A stretch of DNA of 64,000 nt from Candidatus Kapaibacterium sp. (GTDB lineage: Bacteria > Bacteroidota > Ignavibacteria > Kapaibacteriales > UBA2268). Under the pieces are notes generated by a model. The model was not told where the DNA came from and made no database searches. It saw only the letters and a program-made list of their open reading frames with translations. The stretch is taken from assembly GCA_026390695.1 (NCBI GenBank), contig JAPLFL010000037.1:1-64000 (forward strand). The letters are read 5' to 3'. Shown one piece after another: positions 60,359-64,000 of this stretch (its first letter is position 1; every line of letters begins with the position of its first letter). Position numbers and translations under genes: made by a program.

Positions 60359-61261
60359 ATGATCATTCATGAAGTTGGTCTAAGGGATGGCCTTCAAATG
60401 GAAAGCGCAATAGTTCATACTGATAAGAAGTTTGAATGGATAAGAAAAATTATTTATTCTGGAATAAAGCATATTCAGGTTGGATCATTTGTGAATCCAT
60501 CAAAAGTACCACAGATGGCTGACACAGGACAAATATTTGATTTAATTCATGCCACTCGTAAAACTGATTTAAAGTTCCAAGATGTTATATTTAGTTGTTT
60601 AATACTAAACGAGAGAGGTTTTGACAGCGCAATAGAACATAATGCAGATATGATTTGTACTGGTGTATCGGCAAGTGAAACCCATTGTTTGAAAAATTCT
60701 GGAAAAAGTATCAAAGATGCTTTGGAAGCGGTACTTGATATCATAGAGATGTCTAAGTTCCAAGAAACAATTATTCAAGTATCAGTCCAATCTGTCTTTG
60801 GTTGCGGTTTTGAGGGTAGTATTGATGAAAAAATAATATTCAAAATTGTTGATTCATATTTAAATGCCGGAGTTCGCAAAATAAGTTTGGCAGATACCGC
60901 AGGCCATGCCAGTCCAACAAAGGTTAATCAATTATATTCAAAATTAAATAGAATGGCTCCCGATATTGAATTAGCCTGTCATTTTCATAATACTTATGGT
61001 CTTGGTATTGCAAATTGTATTGCAGCCATGGATGCGGGTGTAAGTTCCTATGAAACCTCATTTGGCGGATTAGGTGGATGCCCATTCACCAAATTATCGG
61101 CAGGAAATGTTTGTACAGAGGATTTCATTCATTTCCTTTTTTTAAACGGGATGCCCGTTAATTATGATCTGAAGCTGCTCTGCGAGTTATCAAGTGAAGT
61201 ATCAAGCTATTTTAATCGAGAATTACCTGGATATGTTTACAAAACAGGAGGAATAATTTAA
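60359..61261 (+). CDS. mvaB: Hydroxymethylglutaryl-CoA lyase
   Basis: 300 residues, TIM barrel of the HMGL/DRE superfamily: HEVGLRDGLQ (R9/D10 of the DRE-type site), GCGFEGSIDE, SLADTAGHASP, HFHNTYGLGIANC with the metal histidines, and GGLGGCPFTKLSAGN with the late catalytic cysteine. It cleaves HMG-CoA to acetoacetate and acetyl-CoA, as in leucine breakdown. TAATTTTG at 60323-60330 may be its -7 element. A CoA-transferase gene follows after about 110 bp. Confidence 0.92.
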   Translation: MIIHEVGLRDGLQMESAIVHTDKKFEWIRKIIYSGIKHIQVGSFVNPSKVPQMADTGQIFDLIHATRKTDLKFQDVIFSCLILNERGFDSAIEHNADMICTGVSASETHCLKNSGKSIKDALEAVLDIIEMSKFQETIIQVSVQSVFGCGFEGSIDEKIIFKIVDSYLNAGVRKISLADTAGHASPTKVNQLYSKLNRMAPDIELACHFHNTYGLGIANCIAAMDAGVSSYETSFGGLGGCPFTKLSAGNVCTEDFIHFLFLNGMPVNYDLKLLCELSSEVSSYFNRELPGYVYKTGGII

Positions 61262-61369
61262 TGAAATTTGTAATTAACTACCATTTTAATCTGAAGTTTC
61301 GATGAATAATGTTATAAGTCACATTCAGAGTATCTATCCAGTAATATTTCAAATTAATAAAAGTTGAAA

Positions 61370-62566
61370 ATGGCAAAAATATTAGAGAATATAAAAGTAT
61401 TAGATCTTACAAATGTGCTTTCAGGGCCGTTTGCTACACTTCATTTAGCATGGCTTGGTGCTGAGGTAATTAAAATTGAAAATCCTCAAGAAGGAGATTT
61501 AGCAAGGAAATTGGGATGTGTGCCAGAATATAATAAAAAGCTGCTTGGAACCAGTTTTTTGGCTCAAAATGCTAACAAAAAATCTTTAACTTTAAATTTA
61601 AAAAAGGAAGAAGCTAAGGAAATATTTATAAATTTGGTAAAAAAATCCGATGTTGTTGTTGAGAATTTTCGACCTGGAGTCATGGATAGGTTAGGTCTCG
61701 GTTATAATAAACTTTGCCGGATTAATACACGTTTGATCTACTGCGCTATTTCAGGATTCGGGCAAACAGGGCCTGATGCTTTTAAACCGGCTTACGATCA
61801 AATCATTCAAGGAATATCAGGTGTGATGGCTATAAATGGAGACGAGCGTTTAAACCCGCTTAGAGCCGGATTTCCGTTATGTGACACAGTCGGTGGACTG
61901 AATGCGGCATTCGCGATAATGTCAGCTCTATTTTGGCGTGAAAAGTCTGGCGATGGCCAATTTATAGACATTGCACTTCTGGATTCAATTATGCCATTTA
62001 TGGGATGGGTTGCTGCCAATCTTATGATCGGTGGGCAGCAGCCTCAGTTGCTTGGGAATGAGAATTTTACAGCTGCTCCAAGTGGAACATTTGCTACACA
62101 AAATGGATTCATTAATATTGCAGCCAATAAACAAGAACAATGGGAAAATTTAACCGACGCTCTTGGACTGGCTGAATTGAAGGAAGATATAAGATTTAAA
62201 GAAAGAGATATTAGGAAGAAAAATAGGTTTCAATTAAATCCAATTTTGGAAGAAAAATTGAAACAAAATACTACAAGTTTTTGGTCTGAAAAGCTAAATG
62301 CGCTCGGAGTGCCATCTGGTGAAATATTATCATTATATGATGCTTTAAATACCGAACAGGTTCAGCATAGAAACACCTTTACTGAAATTGAAGTTGAGCA
62401 AATCGGTAAAGTAAAATTATTTAATGCAACTGCAAAATTTGAAAAAACACCAGCTATGGTTGATTCAGCACCACCAAAGCTTTCAGAAAACAGCTATGAA
62501 ATTTTACAGGAAATGGGTTATAGCAAAAAACAAATTGATGAGTTTAAATCTAATGGTATAATATAA
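61370..62566 (+). CDS. Family III CoA-transferase (CaiB/formyl-CoA transferase type)
   Basis: 398 residues from the ATG at 61370 (an in-frame TTG lies 6 bp upstream). Family III signatures: VLDLTNVLSGPFATLHLAWL GAEVIKIENP, NKKSLTLNLKKEEAKEI, VVVENFRPGVMDRLGLGY, AISGFGQTGP, and the catalytic aspartate in GQFIDIALLDSIMP. It moves CoA between organic acids. Next to HMG-CoA lyase, it may activate a branched or hydroxy acid such as itaconate, citramalate or a related dicarboxylate (inference). Confidence 0.92.
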   Translation: MAKILENIKVLDLTNVLSGPFATLHLAWLGAEVIKIENPQEGDLARKLGCVPEYNKKLLGTSFLAQNANKKSLTLNLKKEEAKEIFINLVKKSDVVVENFRPGVMDRLGLGYNKLCRINTRLIYCAISGFGQTGPDAFKPAYDQIIQGISGVMAINGDERLNPLRAGFPLCDTVGGLNAAFAIMSALFWREKSGDGQFIDIALLDSIMPFMGWVAANLMIGGQQPQLLGNENFTAAPSGTFATQNGFINIAANKQEQWENLTDALGLAELKEDIRFKERDIRKKNRFQLNPILEEKLKQNTTSFWSEKLNALGVPSGEILSLYDALNTEQVQHRNTFTEIEVEQIGKVKLFNATAKFEKTPAMVDSAPPKLSENSYEILQEMGYSKKQIDEFKSNGII

Positions 62567-62592
62567 TCGGACACTGTGAAAAAAACTACACA

Positions 62593-63204
62593 CTATTCAT
62601 TCAACATGTGTAAGAAATCGGACAGTCTATTATTCTCGTTTATATGAAAAACCTTGAACCCGAGCTTTCTTGCACCTTCAATATTATTAAAATCATCATC
62701 GACAAAAAAACAATCTTCGGGTATTAAATTATAATGATCTAAAACCGATTGGTAAATTTCAGGTTTTGGTTTTGTGGCACCGACTTGGAAAGATAAAAAT
62801 ATTTTATCAAAATATTCAAATAATTCCTTGCTCTCAACAGAAAATTTAGAATAATGGAGAGCACTTGTGTTACTAAGTAGAGCTAAGGTAGCTACTTTTT
62901 GAAGTTGGCTAACTATTCCGATACTTTCTGGAAATTCAGCAACAAGGATTGAGAGCCATGCTTTATCGAAAGCTACATCCGGAGCGCTTATTCCAAGTAA
63001 TTCCTTAGCTTGGGCTCTAAAATTATTAGTTTCAATTTTGCCTTCTTCATAGTTGATTATCAATTCATTTATGGCTTCTGATCTAATCGTATCTTTATTT
63101 GAAGATAAATTACCGAATTCGGACATCATTCTTTTCAAATTAATTTCGTAAAGAACTCCACCATAATCCAGAATTATTAATTTAATATTTTGCTTATCAA
63201 TCAT
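62593..63204 (-). CDS. HAD-IA family phosphatase-like hydrolase
   Basis: 203 residues. Motif I LIILDYGGVLYEI (nucleophile D; the second acidic residue is G, as in YihX-type FDLGGV/N enzymes), motif II LLSNTSALH, motif III TKPKPEIY, motif IV CFFVDDDFNNIEGARKLG. Probably dephosphorylates a small sugar phosphate. It overlaps the downstream end of the RsmB-like gene by 8 bp, so the two are translationally coupled. Confidence 0.87.
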   Translation of the reverse strand: MIDKQNIKLIILDYGGVLYEINLKRMMSEFGNLSSNKDTIRSEAINELIINYEEGKIETNNFRAQAKELLGISAPDVAFDKAWLSILVAEFPESIGIVSQLQKVATLALLSNTSALHYSKFSVESKELFEYFDKIFLSFQVGATKPKPEIYQSVLDHYNLIPEDCFFVDDDFNNIEGARKLGFKVFHINENNRLSDFLHMLNE

Positions 63205-64000
63205 TTTTTATCATTCGTGATATAAAAAAGCCATCAGAGCCCTTTTTAGTAGGGTATATTGTTAAAGATGAGGATGATTCATCCAAATTATCCAACTTTA
63301 TTCCAAATTTCCGGAAGACAGGTTGAAGCGGATCAGGTGAGAAATCTGGATTCTTTAATAAAAATTCCTCAATAATATTTTCATTTTCATCTGGAAGAAT
63401 AGAGCATGTAGAGTACACTAAAGTCCCACCGGGAGCAAGAAAACGTGAATAATCATTTAATATTTCAGTCTGAGATTTTGTAAACTTAGTCAACAAATCT
63501 GCTGTCAGTCTAAATTTAAGTAGTGGATTTCGTCTCGAAGTACCTAAACCCGAACATGGTGCGTCAATTAGAATACAATCAAACAATTTTTTCTTAAAGC
63601 GGCTCACAGTCTGACTATTAGATATATCAAATATCTTCTTCTTGATATGAACAGCTTCAATAATGTCGATAGAGGCTCTGCCAGCGCGCTGTCTGATTTG
63701 CTTAAGCCTTTGATATTCAGTATCGGTTGAAATTATTTTCCCGTTATTTTTCATAATCTGAGAAAGTAATAGTGACTTACCTCCAGCTCCAGCACAAGCG
63801 TCAAGTACATAGTCTCCGGGCTCAGGTGACAGTGCAAATCCAATAAGCTGACTTGCCTCATCCTGAATTTCAAAATATCCTTGTTGAAAAAATTCTGTAT
63901 CCGTAACTTTTGCTCTATGATTAAACTTAACTGCAAAAGGTGAAATATTACTTTTCTCGCAATTAAAGCCATTATTCATAAAATAAGTAACTAAATCATC
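63197..64000 (-). CDS. RsmB/Fmu-type 16S rRNA (cytosine-5) methyltransferase, 5' end outside the window
   Basis: The frame remains open to the right edge (DDLVTYF before the ATG at 63979), and the family is about 430-450 residues, so at least 160 N-terminal residues (NusB-like domain) are missing from view. Visible: GYFEIQDEASQLIG, the SAM motif VLDACAGAGGKS, ISTDTEYQRL, the release cysteine region DAPCSGLGTSRRNP, and the catalytic YSTCSILPDENENII. It methylates a cytosine-5 position of 16S rRNA. Exact target (C967 for RsmB) is inferred from the family. Confidence 0.9.
   Translation of the reverse strand, partial: DDLVTYFMNNGFNCEKSNISPFAVKFNHRAKVTDTEFFQQGYFEIQDEASQLIGFALSPEPGDYVLDACAGAGGKSLLLSQIMKNNGKIISTDTEYQRLKQIRQRAGRASIDIIEAVHIKKKIFDISNSQTVSRFKKKLFDCILIDAPCSGLGTSRRNPLLKFRLTADLLTKFTKSQTEILNDYSRFLAPGGTLVYSTCSILPDENENIIEEFLLKNPDFSPDPLQPVFRKFGIKLDNLDESSSSLTIYPTKKGSDGFFISRMIKND

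Overview
The window is AT-rich chromosomal DNA from a diderm bacterium of the Bacteroidota/Ignavibacteriota side of the tree; I cannot name the genus. Reasons: BamA, LpxD, two Skp/OmpH chaperones and a TonB-dependent receptor with a carboxypeptidase-like N-terminus; PD40-OmpA proteins; a 31-residue COX24/AURKAIP1-type protein; NuoA/NuoB; and several promoters of the Bacteroidota form TTTG-N19/20-TAnnTTTG. Low-complexity repeats of the ATTTTGCATT / TTCTGCATT kind and several families of mobile palindromes fill the spaces between genes.

Layout. 1-4.75 kb: start of a probable ISAon1-type transposase, a TrpF-like remnant, a CheY-CheD fusion, and two cell-surface proteins. 4.76-9.37 kb: an accessory array of four units in the same orientation (minus strand), each made of a downstream repeat that carries an RHS-core remnant, a small gene module (PD-(D/E)XK-like nuclease, HicBA, or DUF4160-DUF2442 twice) and a shared upstream leader. 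9.5-19.6 kb: outer-membrane OmpA/PD40 and barrel proteins, an HI0933 flavoprotein, a histidine kinase, a lipoprotein, a glycosyltransferase, a TonB-dependent receptor and a GyrI-like protein. 19.6-31.5 kb: DHFR-like protein, a GGQ ribosome-rescue protein, a membrane glycosyltransferase carrying a palindrome inside its reading frame, RNase P RNA, a YfiR-CHASE histidine kinase pair, a lipoprotein MsrBA, a multi-PAS kinase and GpmI. 31.6-38.5 kb: a second accessory region with toxin-antitoxin modules (AbrB + frameshifted PIN, RelE type, MntA-HepT) separated by another repeat family, C-rich hairpins, a three-layer nested inverted repeat, and an extracellular seven-repeat protein. 38.6-44.2 kb: a Had-like dehydrogenase, two glycosyltransferase-like genes and a heparinase II/III protein. 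44.4-51.2 kb: housekeeping envelope locus (COX24-like, HU, uppS-bamA-skp-skp-lpxD). 51.3-57.3 kb: a kinase with degenerate ATPase domain, receiver, OmpA protein, folP, nuoA-nuoB. 57.4-64 kb: a receiver-kinase, an ODP-like di-iron metallo-beta-lactamase fold protein and a chemoreceptor-tip-like protein in one operon; HMG-CoA lyase and a CoA-transferase; a HAD phosphatase and an RsmB-type rRNA methyltransferase that runs off the right edge.

Themes. Sensory signalling is heavy: five histidine kinases, two of which sit with unusual partners (ODP plus chemoreceptor-like protein; YfiR). The most unusual material is the repeat-built accessory DNA: the four-unit array at 4.76-9.37 kb, and four otherwise unrelated mini-ORFs (near 8.0, 21.0, 31.9 and 36.3 kb) that all consist of tandem units of exactly 21 bp (7 codons) or 2 x 21 bp. 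No CRISPR array, tRNA or rRNA was seen.
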